Shown here: positions 1 through 7,081 of the stretch, piece after piece
Numbering within the stretch: position 1 is the first letter of the stretch
How the letters are laid out: each line of letters opens with the position of its first letter
NCBI GenBank assembly: GCA_002400445.1
Contig: DGQO01000001.1
Span: 1,294-8,374, forward strand
DNA length: 7,081 nt
Origin: Chitinophagaceae bacterium UBA4412
GTDB taxonomy: Bacteria; Bacteroidota; Bacteroidia; Chitinophagales; Chitinophagaceae
Reading direction: 5' to 3'
Notes under the pieces: generated by a model
The model's input: the letters and a program-made list of their open reading frames with translations, nothing else
What the model was told of the DNA's origin: nothing
The model's database searches: none
Program-made: the position numbers and the translations under genes

Positions 1-1073
1 TACCCTTTTACTTTAAATGCGTTCTTAAAATTGCCGGCTTCAAAAGTACCACGACGGGTATAAACTGCAATGGCTGCACCACTACCTCCGGGCGTGTTTC
101 CAAAAAAGGGCGGAGGAAAGGCTTTGATGATGGCAATATCCTGTACAGGTAAATCTTCAACCTGCCCAATAGTACTACGCATTTCATCAATATAAAAAAA
201 TACAGGATCTCCCCTCCAGGTAGCATAGGGCCGTATGCCTTGCATAAATCTTATACCGGGGATATATCTTGTTACGAGTTGCATTGCACTGAGCGCCCAT
301 TTATTCTGAGGATTCATCACATCAATCACTTTTTCATTGATGTCTTTAAAGAGCGGCGAAGGAACTTTTTTATTAAAAATCTCACCCAGGTTTTCTGGCT
401 CAGCATATACAGTAACGGCTTGTAAGGTTTGCACACGATCATCAAATTCAGGATGGGCAAAAGCTGGCTGCGGCTTTTCTGGTTCTGTATTTCCGATGTA
501 TACATACTGCACTACATCTTTTGCCGCCAGCACCACCGAATCCAAGATTGTAGAAATCTCTATGTCCAGTTCTTCATCCGCTCTGTCTTCCGGCAAGCTA
601 AAGACCATAATGGCTTCCTGCGGAAAGAGTACATTCTGATAGATGAATTTGCCGGCACTATCTACCTGCAGTGTGCGTTCATAGAGTTCGCCTGAAGCGG
701 TGAGCAAAGAACTGTTCAACTTCTGCACCTGCTTTGGTGTTTTCACTTTACCAAATACGCTGAAAAGATTTTGGAGTTGTGTAAAGCGCAACATGTAATA
801 TCCTGGAGGAAAAGAATCGGGAATGATCAAAGCTGCCTCTGCTGCGCCATTGAGCATGGGCCACCTCATTTCCCATTGTGCACCATTCTCATCTTCTGCC
901 AGCATAAATAAGGTGGCCATTGGCCTGGACCCTTTGCTTGATGCCTTAATGCTGAGGGTATCGCCGGGGAGATAAAAGGATTTATTTGTTCTTACTTCAA
1001 GCCTCTGAGCAAACAGAAAAGCTGATGTAAAAAAAAGAATGCCGGAACAAATCAAGGCCTTGTGAAAGTTCAT
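1..1073 (-). CDS. Secreted MG2-like / TonB plug-domain protein (3' end truncated by window)
   Basis: Reading leftward from the ATG at 1073, the frame stays open for 357 codons to the window edge, so the C-terminus is missing. Residues 1-23 are a signal peptide (Lys5, hydrophobic core, cleavage after AFLFAQ). Residues 24-115 look like an MG2/macroglobulin-type beta domain (SFYLPGDTLSIKA near 32-44, then PPGYYMLRF at 89-97). Residues 120-195 are beta-rich and resemble a carboxypeptidase-regulatory or Ig-like fold (GELYERTLQVDSAGKFIYQ). Residues 216-342 resemble a TonB-receptor plug: LQAVTVYA, then IPGI, WRGDPVFFYIDE, VQDIAIIKAF, and finally GGSGAAIAVYTRRG, which parallels the plug end of the SusC protein in this window. 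Export to the periplasm or outer membrane is expected. An in-frame ATG at 1112 exists, but 1073 leads directly into the signal peptide and the promoter box lies between the two. Whether a beta-barrel follows cannot be seen. I recall related Bacteroidota proteins that stop soon after the plug, so a barrel-less protein is likely. Function unknown. Confidence 0.85.
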   Translation of the reverse strand, partial: MNFHKALICSGILFFTSAFLFAQRLEVRTNKSFYLPGDTLSIKASSKGSRPMATLFMLAEDENGAQWEMRWPMLNGAAEAALIIPDSFPPGYYMLRFTQLQNLFSVFGKVKTPKQVQKLNSSLLTASGELYERTLQVDSAGKFIYQNVLFPQEAIMVFSLPEDRADEELDIEISTILDSVVLAAKDVVQYVYIGNTEPEKPQPAFAHPEFDDRVQTLQAVTVYAEPENLGEIFNKKVPSPLFKDINEKVIDVMNPQNKWALSAMQLVTRYIPGIRFMQGIRPYATWRGDPVFFYIDEMRSTIGQVEDLPVQDIAIIKAFPPPFFGNTPGGSGAAIAVYTRRGTFEAGNFKNAFKVKG

Positions 1074-1091
1074 AGCGCCAGGTTTTAAAAT

Positions 1092-1099
1092 CAAAGTTA
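1092..1099 (-). promoter_or_regulatory. Bacteroidota -7 promoter box (TAACTTTG) for the minus-strand plug protein
   Basis: On the minus strand these bases read TAACTTTG, an exact match to the Bacteroidota -7 consensus TAnnTTTG. It ends 18 bases before the ATG at 1073, implying a very short leader. A TTG that could act as the -33 element lies at 1115-1117 (minus strand), but the spacer is only 15 bases, shorter than the usual 17-23. The box is convincing and the -33 element is weak. Transcription start is inferred, not observed. Confidence 0.55.
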
Positions 1100-1157
1100 A
1101 CCAGGCTGGCATAGCAAGAATCGTTAATTATTGCAGGAAAGCCCCAGCTTTTTCATA

Positions 1158-1187
1158 TTGCTAAACATGAGAAATAGTCGTTCTTTG
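1158..1187 (+). promoter_or_regulatory. Weak candidate promoter for the RND transporter
   Basis: A TTG at 1158-1160 is followed after 19 bases by GTTCTTTG at 1180-1187. The latter keeps the TTTG half of the Bacteroidota -7 box but not the leading TA. It lies 19 bases before the ATG at 1207, a placement similar to the better boxes in this window. CAAATTTG at 1191-1198 is another imperfect match but sits too close to the start codon. The true promoter may be different. Confidence 0.25.
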
Positions 1188-1206
1188 CAGCAAATTTGGA
1201 AATGCT

Positions 1207-3546
1207 ATGTGGAAGTTGTTAGCCCGTTTCGTAATAAAAAACAGGATTTGGTTGTTGAGTTTTTTAGTATTGAGTACAGGGTTGATGGGCTATTTTGCCA
1301 GCAAGGTTAAATTGAGTTACGAGTTTTCTAAAGCCATACCCACAGACAATCCGAAATACCAGGATTATATTTCTTTTAAGCAAACTTTTGGCGATGATGG
1401 CAACATGCTCGTCATCGGTATCCAGGATACAGGTTTGTTTACATTGCCCACATTTACAGCTTATCAGCAGCTCCATCAGCAACTTAAAGACATCCGGTAC
1501 GTAGAAGATATTCTGAGTGTGCCAGGTGCAGTAAATTTAGTAAAAGATAGTGCAGGAGAACGCCTTAATGCCGTTAGGATTTTTCCGCCGGTAATTCATT
1601 CCCAGGCTGAGTTAGATAGCGTAGCCGCAATTTTTTTCAACCTGCCTTTCTACCGGTCTTTATTGTATAACCCCCAGGCCAAGGCTTACCTGATGGGCCT
1701 GCACATTAATAAAGACATCCTCAATACGAAAGAACGTACCGGGGTAATTGAGGCCATCAGCCATGTTACGGATTCCTTTACACAGCGCACAGGTATTGAA
1801 ACCCATGTGAGTGGGCTTCCTCTCATCCGCACACGGGTAGCAGACAGGATACAGGCAGAGATGAAGCTTTTTTTAATCGGCTCAATATTGTTCAGCATAT
1901 TGATCCTGCTTATCTTTTTCCGAAGCATAGGCACTACCATTTTATCCCTGGCTGTTGTAATCACAGGTGTAGTATGGAGCCTGGGTATTATCTGGCTTTT
2001 TGGATATAAGATCACTTTGCTCACCGCTCTTATTCCTTCACTTGTGGTGGTTATTGGCATTCCTAACTGTATTTATTTTGTGAATAAATACCACACTTCC
2101 TACCAGCAAAGTGGAGATAAGCAAATGGCATTGATCGATATGGTGAGCAAAATGGGCGTGGTTACTTTGTTCTGCAATATTGCGGCTGCCATTGGCTTTG
2201 CGGTTTTTGCACTTACCCGTAGCGCTATCCTTCGGGAATTTGGCGCAGTGGCCGGTATCAGCATCATGATTATTTTCTTTGTATCCTTTATTCTGCTTCC
2301 GGCTGTGCTCAGTTTTATGAAAACCCCGGGCAAGGCACAGCTCAAATATTTGCAAAGTAAATGGGTCAATCAATTTTTAAAGAAGATTGAATACTGGGCA
2401 TTCCATTACCAAAAGCCGGTGCTCATCGTCACGCTGCTGGTAGTGGTATTTAGCGTTGCCGGAATTATGCGGCTTAAAACGGTAGGTAAGATTGTAGATG
2501 ATTTGCCAAAGGCAGATATCATTTATAAAGACCTGAAATTTTTTGAAAAGAATTTCAAAGGCGTGATGCCGCTTGAAATTGTAGTAGATACCAAAAAGAA
2601 ACGTGGCTTAACCGGCATGCGTGCGCTCAATGTATATAGCAGGGTAGATAGTCTTGCAACTTATATTGCCTCGCAGCCAAGCATGGCCAGGCCTTTAAGT
2701 GTAGCCGAAGCTTTAAAATTTGCCAAACAAGGCTTTTACGAAGGAGATACATTGAACTATCTTTTGCCAAACAGCTTTGACGGCGCCTTTGTAGCTGAGT
2801 ACCTGCGCCCTTCAAAAGCCAGTCAGGCGCAAAATAATTTTACAAAGCTGTTACGGTCTTTTGTAGACAGTAATAGCCAAAGCACCCGTATCAGTATTAA
2901 TATGGCAGATGTGGGCACAGAAAAACTGCCCGCAATACTGGATAGTATTCGCTTCCGCTCAAATCAATTATTTGACAGTAGTTATAAGATAACACTTACA
3001 GGTACCAGTATCACTTTCCTGGAGGGAAGCCGCTTCATCATTAACGGTCTTAAAGAAAGTATTTTCTGGGCCTTCCTGCTCATTGCTGTATGTATGCTCT
3101 ACCTATTCAAATCTTTTCGCATACTGGTATGCTCCCTCATACCAAACCTGGTGCCCCTCATTGTTACAGCAGGTGTAATGGGTTGGGCAGGTGTACCGCT
3201 CAAACCCAGTACAGTATTGGTTTTTAGTGTTGCGTTAGGTATAGCTGTTGATATTACGATTAGGTTCCTGGTTAATTATAAACAGGTATTGCCAGAACAT
3301 AAATATAATGTGTCGTGGGCCGTGAGTGCCACCATACGGCACACGGGGCTGAGTATCATCTATACTTCTATGGTGTTGATTGCCGGCTTTATTATTTTTT
3401 GTGCGAGCAGCTTTGGCGGAACCTTTGCATTGGGCTGGCTCACATCTGTTACGCTACTGGTGGCTACTATTACTAATCTGCTGCTTCTTCCTGTATTATT
3501 ATTGCTGATTCATAAGCCCCTTATGAAAGATAAAGCTGCGGCCTAA
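1207..3546 (+). CDS. RND/MMPL-superfamily transporter (COG1033 type), 779 aa
   Basis: This is a complete inner-membrane protein with the duplicated RND layout. TM1 is at about 13-33, and a large periplasmic loop spans 34-218. TM2-TM6 fall between about 220 and 372, and TM7 is at 403-421. A second periplasmic loop spans 422-615, and TM8-TM12 fall between about 616 and 769. The first loop opens with the family-like AIPTDNPKYQDY and FGDDGNMLVIG. The length fits single-chain predicted exporters of this superfamily, which are proton-driven and handle lipids, hopanoids or other hydrophobic molecules in characterised members; the substrate here is unknown. TM4 reads VVIGIPNCIYFVNKYH, with Asn287 where MMPL proteins often carry Asp. 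TM10 reads ALGIAVDITIRF and keeps Asp682. The start is well fixed: an in-frame stop lies at 1168-1170 and the only ATG after it is at 1207. No Shine-Dalgarno sequence is seen. No membrane-fusion protein or outer-membrane channel gene is adjacent, consistent with the MMPL-like rather than the tripartite HAE type. Confidence 0.9.
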   Translation: MWKLLARFVIKNRIWLLSFLVLSTGLMGYFASKVKLSYEFSKAIPTDNPKYQDYISFKQTFGDDGNMLVIGIQDTGLFTLPTFTAYQQLHQQLKDIRYVEDILSVPGAVNLVKDSAGERLNAVRIFPPVIHSQAELDSVAAIFFNLPFYRSLLYNPQAKAYLMGLHINKDILNTKERTGVIEAISHVTDSFTQRTGIETHVSGLPLIRTRVADRIQAEMKLFLIGSILFSILILLIFFRSIGTTILSLAVVITGVVWSLGIIWLFGYKITLLTALIPSLVVVIGIPNCIYFVNKYHTSYQQSGDKQMALIDMVSKMGVVTLFCNIAAAIGFAVFALTRSAILREFGAVAGISIMIIFFVSFILLPAVLSFMKTPGKAQLKYLQSKWVNQFLKKIEYWAFHYQKPVLIVTLLVVVFSVAGIMRLKTVGKIVDDLPKADIIYKDLKFFEKNFKGVMPLEIVVDTKKKRGLTGMRALNVYSRVDSLATYIASQPSMARPLSVAEALKFAKQGFYEGDTLNYLLPNSFDGAFVAEYLRPSKASQAQNNFTKLLRSFVDSNSQSTRISINMADVGTEKLPAILDSIRFRSNQLFDSSYKITLTGTSITFLEGSRFIINGLKESIFWAFLLIAVCMLYLFKSFRILVCSLIPNLVPLIVTAGVMGWAGVPLKPSTVLVFSVALGIAVDITIRFLVNYKQVLPEHKYNVSWAVSATIRHTGLSIIYTSMVLIAGFIIFCASSFGGTFALGWLTSVTLLVATITNLLLLPVLLLLIHKPLMKDKAAA

Positions 3547-3599
3547 CGATTGGCTTTCCGTTCTATTGTGCAGCATTATTAAAAATATCTTGTCTGTGA

Positions 3600-3633
3600 T
3601 TGGAGCGAGATATAATATTCCACTATATATTTG
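3600..3633 (+). promoter_or_regulatory. Bacteroidota promoter for the susCD pair (TTG ... TATATTTG)
   Basis: TATATTTG at 3626-3633 matches the Bacteroidota -7 consensus TAnnTTTG exactly. A TTG at 3600-3602 is a possible -33 element, with a 23-base spacer at the long end of the usual range. The box ends 23 bases before the ATG at 3657, so transcription probably begins near 3638-3640 with a leader under 20 bases. This position rules against the upstream TTG (3600) as the translation start, because that codon would lie outside the transcript. Experimental start-site data are absent. Confidence 0.6.
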
Positions 3634-3656
3634 TTCGTATTAAACCAAATTCTGCA

Positions 3657-6600
3657 ATGAGAAAACTCTTTCTAACCGTAATGGTTACGGTAGCTTTTAT
3701 GCTACATGCAACTGCACAAAACAGAATAATTACCGGCCGGGTGGTTGATGAAAAAGACCAGCCCCTTGAATCGGTTTCTGTTTCACCCTCTGATGGGCGT
3801 AGCGGTACCCAAACCGATAAAAATGGAAATTTCAGCCTTACGGTAAATGCACAGGCAAGTTCACTGGTATTCAGCTATGTGAATTATGAAACCGTAACCC
3901 GGTCTATTGGACGGGCTACAGTAATTAACGTTACCCTTGCTTCTACCGATGTGCGGATGGAAGAGGTGGTTGTTATCGGCTATGGCGTTCAGCAAAAAAA
4001 GGCCTTTACAGGAGCTGCTTCTAAAGTAGATGTGAAGGAATTTGCACAGTTGATTACGCCTTCGATAGACAAACAACTTTCTGGCAGGGCAGCAGGTGTA
4101 AACGTGGTGAATAGTAGCGGGCAGGTAAATGCGCCTGCAAGAATTCGTATTCGTGGCCTCAACTCTTTCAGCCAGGGATTGTCTCCACTTATCATTGTAG
4201 ACGGAACGCCCATTACCACGGGCAATCTCTCCCTGATTTCCAACTCAAACCAATTGGGTGATGTGAACCCAGATGATATTGAGAGCATCGATATCTTGAA
4301 AGACGGCTCTGCCACGGCTATTTATGGATCACGTGCTGCCAATGGCGTCATCATCATTACCACAAAAAAAGGCGTTCGTGGCCGCACCAGCCTCACCTAC
4401 TCTGGTACAATAGGCTACAGCAGTCCAATGAAGCGTTTCGACCTTTTGAACGCTTCGCAATTTGTGACGATTGCCAATGAAAAATTTACGAACTCCGGCC
4501 AGTTACCCAATGCACGCCTTGATGCTGCTGGTACCAACACAGACTGGCAGAACAATGTATTTGTAGATAACGCACCTTCTACCAATCATACGCTTGCGGT
4601 ATCCGGGGGCACAGAAAAAGCAACCTATTACCTTTCACTTAACTATGCCGATTCAAGAGGTATTGTGCGCACCAATAGAAATACGACTTACCGGGTGCGA
4701 GCCAATATTGAAGCGCAGGCAGCAGATTGGTTAAAAATTGGAAATACATTGAGTGTTTCAAGACAAAGCGATTTTGATCAGAACAACGGAACCAATGCAC
4801 TGAGCGGTGCCATCGTAGGTTCAATACGGGCGCTTCCCAATGTAAGTATTTACAACCCCGCACATCCTACGGGATATAACCTTTCCTTTACATCAAATGC
4901 ACTAGGTGCCGGTAATAACCTTCGCACCATTGATGACAACTATACCAATATTGCTTTTGTGCTGGACAAGAATCGCTACGAGGATGAGCAATTTCGCATT
5001 TTGAATAATGCTTACCTGGAAATCAGCTTTGCCAAAAATCTAAAGCTGCGCAGCCAGGTGGGTGTTGATTATTATACAGATAATGGGTTGGAACTTTTAG
5101 ATCCCCGCCATGGTGATGGAGCTTCTTCAAATGGTATAGTTTACCAGGGTCAGCAAAATGTAATGAATACAAACTTGCAGAATTACCTGAACTATAACTT
5201 GTCCCTGGGCAAGCATAATTTCTATTTTACGGTAGGGCATGAATTACAGCAAAGTACTTCAAGATTTTTTGCTGCCCAGGGTACCAATCTCTCCGATCTT
5301 TTTTACCTGAAGGAAAATATTATTAGCAATGCGGCTAATACACCCTCCATCACAGGTAACTATGTGAAGTCTGCGTTGGAATCCGTTTTCGGCAGGATCA
5401 ATTATGACTATAAGAATAAATATTTTGTACAGGGTAGTATTCGCCGGGATGGCCAATCTTCTCTGGCACAAGACAAGCGCTATGGTACCTTTCCCGGTGT
5501 TTCTGTAGGTTGGAGACCAGCCCAGGAGCGGTTTTGGAAATCCGTTCCTTTCTTTAGGGACAATATCAGCGACTTGAAATTTAAAGCTTCTTATGCAGTA
5601 GTGGGTAACAGGCTTGGTGGATTCCCTTACCTGAGCACATACGGTAGCCGGCCTTATGGTAATATCGGCGGCCTGGCTGCTGCATTAATTGGCAACCCAG
5701 ACTTGCAGTGGGAACAAAGCAAAAAGTATGATATCGGTGTAGAACTCGCTGTGCTCAACAATCGCATCAGTCTTTCTGCTGATTATTATAAAAATGACCT
5801 GGACAACCTGGTACTGGATGTTCCCACACCCTTTAGTGCTGGTATTCCTGGAAACAGCATTTCTCAGAACATCGGAAGGGTTACCAATACTGGTGTAGAG
5901 TTGGCCCTGGATATTGCTGTTATTCGCTCAAAAGATTTTCAGTGGTCAGTAAATACAAATTACACGCAGGTGAAAAATGAAATCAAATCCCTGTTTACAG
6001 TTGGTGGTGTAGAAACTACGGAGTTATTTCCTACAAACTATAATATACACCGGGTGGGTGAATCTATGTTTGCATTGTATGGCTATGAGTTTGCCGGCGT
6101 AAACAGTGGTAATGGAAATCCTGTGTACCTGAATAAGGCTGGAAAATATGTTCAAAGAAATATTGCTAATGGCTCTTACTACTTTGCCAATTCATTAAAT
6201 GATCCGGCGCTGGGTGCAGCTACTACCCTTACGCAGGACGACAAGAAAGTGCTGGGAAATGTACTGCCTAAATTCTATGGTGCTTTTACCAATACATTCA
6301 CTTACAAAAACATATCGCTGGATGTAATGTTCCGCTACCAGGGTGGCAACAAAATCATGAACATTACCAGGCAGGAAATTCTATCCAATCAAAAATTTGC
6401 CAATTCCGGTACAACATTGCTTGACCGCTGGACAACACCAGGCCAGGTAACCACTGTGCCAAAACTTTGGTATAACCAGGATGTAGTGATTAATCAAAAC
6501 GGCGAAGCTACCACAAGATTTATTGAAGATGGTGATTTCCTAAGGCTGCAAAATATTGTGCTCAGTTTTCAACTTGACGGTAAAAAGCTGCAATCCAAGA

Positions 6601-6767
6601 CACGCAATGCTATCCGGAGTGCGAGAATATTTGTACAGGCGCAAAATGTTGCTGTATGGACCAATTATTCTGGTATAGACCCTGAAGCTTATAGCGAAGC
6701 TGGCCAGGACAACAGCATTTCTCCACAGGTAAGAAATATTTCTGTGGGCCTTAATGTGGGCTTTTAA
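3657..6767 (+). CDS. SusC/RagA-family TonB-linked outer-membrane importer, 1036 aa
   Basis: This TonB-dependent channel imports a ligand captured by its SusD partner across the outer membrane. The signal peptide is residues 1-21 (MRKLF..., cleavage after HATAQ). A carboxypeptidase-D regulatory-like domain follows at about 23-95 (ITGRVVDEKDQPLESVSVSP, then TDKNGNFSL). Next comes the SusC-type linker MEEVVVIGYGVQQKKAFTGA (101-120). The plug is at about 128-239, with LSGRAAGVNVV, RIRIRGLNS, LIIVDGTPI, DDIESIDILKDGSATAIYGS and ANGVIIITTKKG, the family signature. The remainder, about 240-1036, is an aromatic-rich 22-strand-type barrel ending ISVGLNVGF with the usual terminal Phe. Length is normal for the family. 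There is no N-terminal STN signalling domain, so classical sigma/anti-sigma transduction through this receptor is unlikely. The frame is open upstream to a TTG at 3600, but the ATG at 3657 directly precedes the signal peptide and follows the promoter box. The SusD gene starts 27 bases downstream. Substrate not determinable. Confidence 0.95.
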   Translation: MRKLFLTVMVTVAFMLHATAQNRIITGRVVDEKDQPLESVSVSPSDGRSGTQTDKNGNFSLTVNAQASSLVFSYVNYETVTRSIGRATVINVTLASTDVRMEEVVVIGYGVQQKKAFTGAASKVDVKEFAQLITPSIDKQLSGRAAGVNVVNSSGQVNAPARIRIRGLNSFSQGLSPLIIVDGTPITTGNLSLISNSNQLGDVNPDDIESIDILKDGSATAIYGSRAANGVIIITTKKGVRGRTSLTYSGTIGYSSPMKRFDLLNASQFVTIANEKFTNSGQLPNARLDAAGTNTDWQNNVFVDNAPSTNHTLAVSGGTEKATYYLSLNYADSRGIVRTNRNTTYRVRANIEAQAADWLKIGNTLSVSRQSDFDQNNGTNALSGAIVGSIRALPNVSIYNPAHPTGYNLSFTSNALGAGNNLRTIDDNYTNIAFVLDKNRYEDEQFRILNNAYLEISFAKNLKLRSQVGVDYYTDNGLELLDPRHGDGASSNGIVYQGQQNVMNTNLQNYLNYNLSLGKHNFYFTVGHELQQSTSRFFAAQGTNLSDLFYLKENIISNAANTPSITGNYVKSALESVFGRINYDYKNKYFVQGSIRRDGQSSLAQDKRYGTFPGVSVGWRPAQERFWKSVPFFRDNISDLKFKASYAVVGNRLGGFPYLSTYGSRPYGNIGGLAAALIGNPDLQWEQSKKYDIGVELAVLNNRISLSADYYKNDLDNLVLDVPTPFSAGIPGNSISQNIGRVTNTGVELALDIAVIRSKDFQWSVNTNYTQVKNEIKSLFTVGGVETTELFPTNYNIHRVGESMFALYGYEFAGVNSGNGNPVYLNKAGKYVQRNIANGSYYFANSLNDPALGAATTLTQDDKKVLGNVLPKFYGAFTNTFTYKNISLDVMFRYQGGNKIMNITRQEILSNQKFANSGTTLLDRWTTPGQVTTVPKLWYNQDVVINQNGEATTRFIEDGDFLRLQNIVLSFQLDGKKLQSKTRNAIRSARIFVQAQNVAVWTNYSGIDPEAYSEAGQDNSISPQVRNISVGLNVGF

Positions 6768-6794
6768 TTATTACACTCTTTAATTGTAACAACA

Positions 6795-7081
6795 ATGAAA
6801 TATCTAAGTAAAATATTTGTTCTCCTTTCTTTTCTTGTCGGCCTGTTGTTTTCAGGTTGTAAAGAAAAACTGGATCTCGCTCCTTATAACCAAATTGTGG
6901 GCAACACCGCCTTTGCTACTGCAGAGCGCTGCTTGCTGGTATTAAATGGCGTGTATGATGCTGCGCAAAGCGGTGTGTATGATCCGCTCAATGGAACCGC
7001 AACCTCTATCCGTGGTTATCCTTTTGGAGCAGCGGCGTTAGAGCAGCAAGACATGCGGGGTGAAGACATGGTAAACGTGGC
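6795..7081 (+). CDS. SusD/RagB-family surface lipoprotein (5' part only)
   Basis: The ATG at 6795 opens a frame that runs off the window after 95 complete codons. The N-terminus MKYLSKIFVLL... is a lipoprotein signal peptide with lipobox LFSGC and lipidated Cys22. The residues after Cys (KEKLD) are charged and resemble the Bacteroidota lipoprotein export signal that sends lipoproteins to the cell surface. The mature start (LDLAPYNQIVGNTAFATAE, then LLVLNGVYDAA) fits the first TPR-like helix of SusD proteins, which usually begin with LDL.P, an acidic or polar stretch and a helix containing NG.Y. The gene lies 27 bases after the SusC-like gene with no terminator between, so the two form one operon and one outer-membrane complex. 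A full-length protein would be expected to be about 450-600 residues. Ligand unknown. Confidence 0.9.
   Translation, partial: MKYLSKIFVLLSFLVGLLFSGCKEKLDLAPYNQIVGNTAFATAERCLLVLNGVYDAAQSGVYDPLNGTATSIRGYPFGAAALEQQDMRGEDMVNV

Noticed and set aside
8..226. Minus-strand 72-residue frame
   Set aside because: It is an alternative frame inside the minus-strand plug-protein gene, and its translation has no recognisable features.
240..695. Three overlapping plus-strand frames (240-425, 337-639, 429-695)
   Set aside because: They lie antisense to the long minus-strand frame 1-1073, which has a signal peptide and recognisable domains. Their translations are low-complexity, show no domain and have no promoter or start context.
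1138..1151. AAAGC-CCCA-GCTTT hairpin followed by T's
   Set aside because: The stem is only five base pairs and sits between two divergent promoters, where no transcript needs terminating. It is probably chance.
1191..1198. CAAATTTG as a -7 promoter box for the RND gene
   Set aside because: It has one mismatch to TAnnTTTG and ends only eight bases before the start codon, with no TTG at a suitable distance upstream.
1202..1222. Tiny frame ATG CTA TGT ... TAG overlapping the RND start codon
   Set aside because: It is a six-codon frame overlapping the real start, with no ribosome-binding signal. Such overlaps occur by chance and nothing supports a regulatory leader.
1264..2815. Several minus-strand frames of 62-124 residues opposite the RND transporter
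   Set aside because: The plus-strand frame is a continuous, clearly recognisable membrane transporter. These are antisense shadows rich in His, Arg and Cys, with no family resemblance.
3861..5471. Minus-strand frames of 70-108 residues opposite the SusC-like gene
   Set aside because: They are antisense shadows of an intact SusC-family gene, with no domains or promoter boxes of their own.

Overview
The window reads as chromosomal DNA of a Bacteroidota bacterium, most likely of the Chitinophagaceae/Sphingobacteriia type. Four signs support this: an adjacent SusC-like TonB-linked outer-membrane protein and SusD-like lipoprotein; a TonB plug-type protein carrying a macroglobulin-like N-terminus; perfect Bacteroidota-type -7 promoter boxes (TAnnTTTG) upstream of two genes; and no Shine-Dalgarno sequences at the starts. 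The genus is an inference; the phylum is well supported.

Layout. (1) Bases 1-1073, minus strand: the first 357 codons of a secreted protein with a signal peptide, an MG2-like beta domain, a second beta-rich segment and a TonB-receptor plug-like domain. Its C-terminus lies outside the window. (2) Bases 1074-1206: a divergent intergenic region with a good promoter box for the minus-strand gene and only a weak candidate for the plus-strand gene. (3) Bases 1207-3546, plus strand: a complete 779-residue RND/MMPL-superfamily inner-membrane transporter (COG1033 type) with twelve predicted membrane segments. (4) Bases 3547-3656: an intergenic region with a strong TAnnTTTG box and no visible terminator. 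(5) Bases 3657-6767, plus strand: a complete SusC/RagA-family TonB-dependent importer. The reading frame stays open back to a TTG at 3600, but the ATG at 3657 is the better start. (6) Bases 6795-7081, plus strand: the first 95 codons of the SusD/RagB-family lipoprotein partner, cut by the window edge.

How they work together. SusC and SusD form the outer-membrane import complex: SusD is a surface lid that captures ligand and SusC is the TonB-powered channel. They are 27 bases apart and almost certainly co-transcribed. No glycoside hydrolase, peptidase, sigma/anti-sigma pair or hybrid sensor is visible, so the substrate cannot be named. The transporter and the minus-strand plug protein diverge from a shared intergenic region. 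Any functional link between them, or with the SusCD pair, is unproven. No RNA genes, mobile elements, CRISPR arrays or long repeats were seen, and no gene-free stretch exceeds 300 bases.
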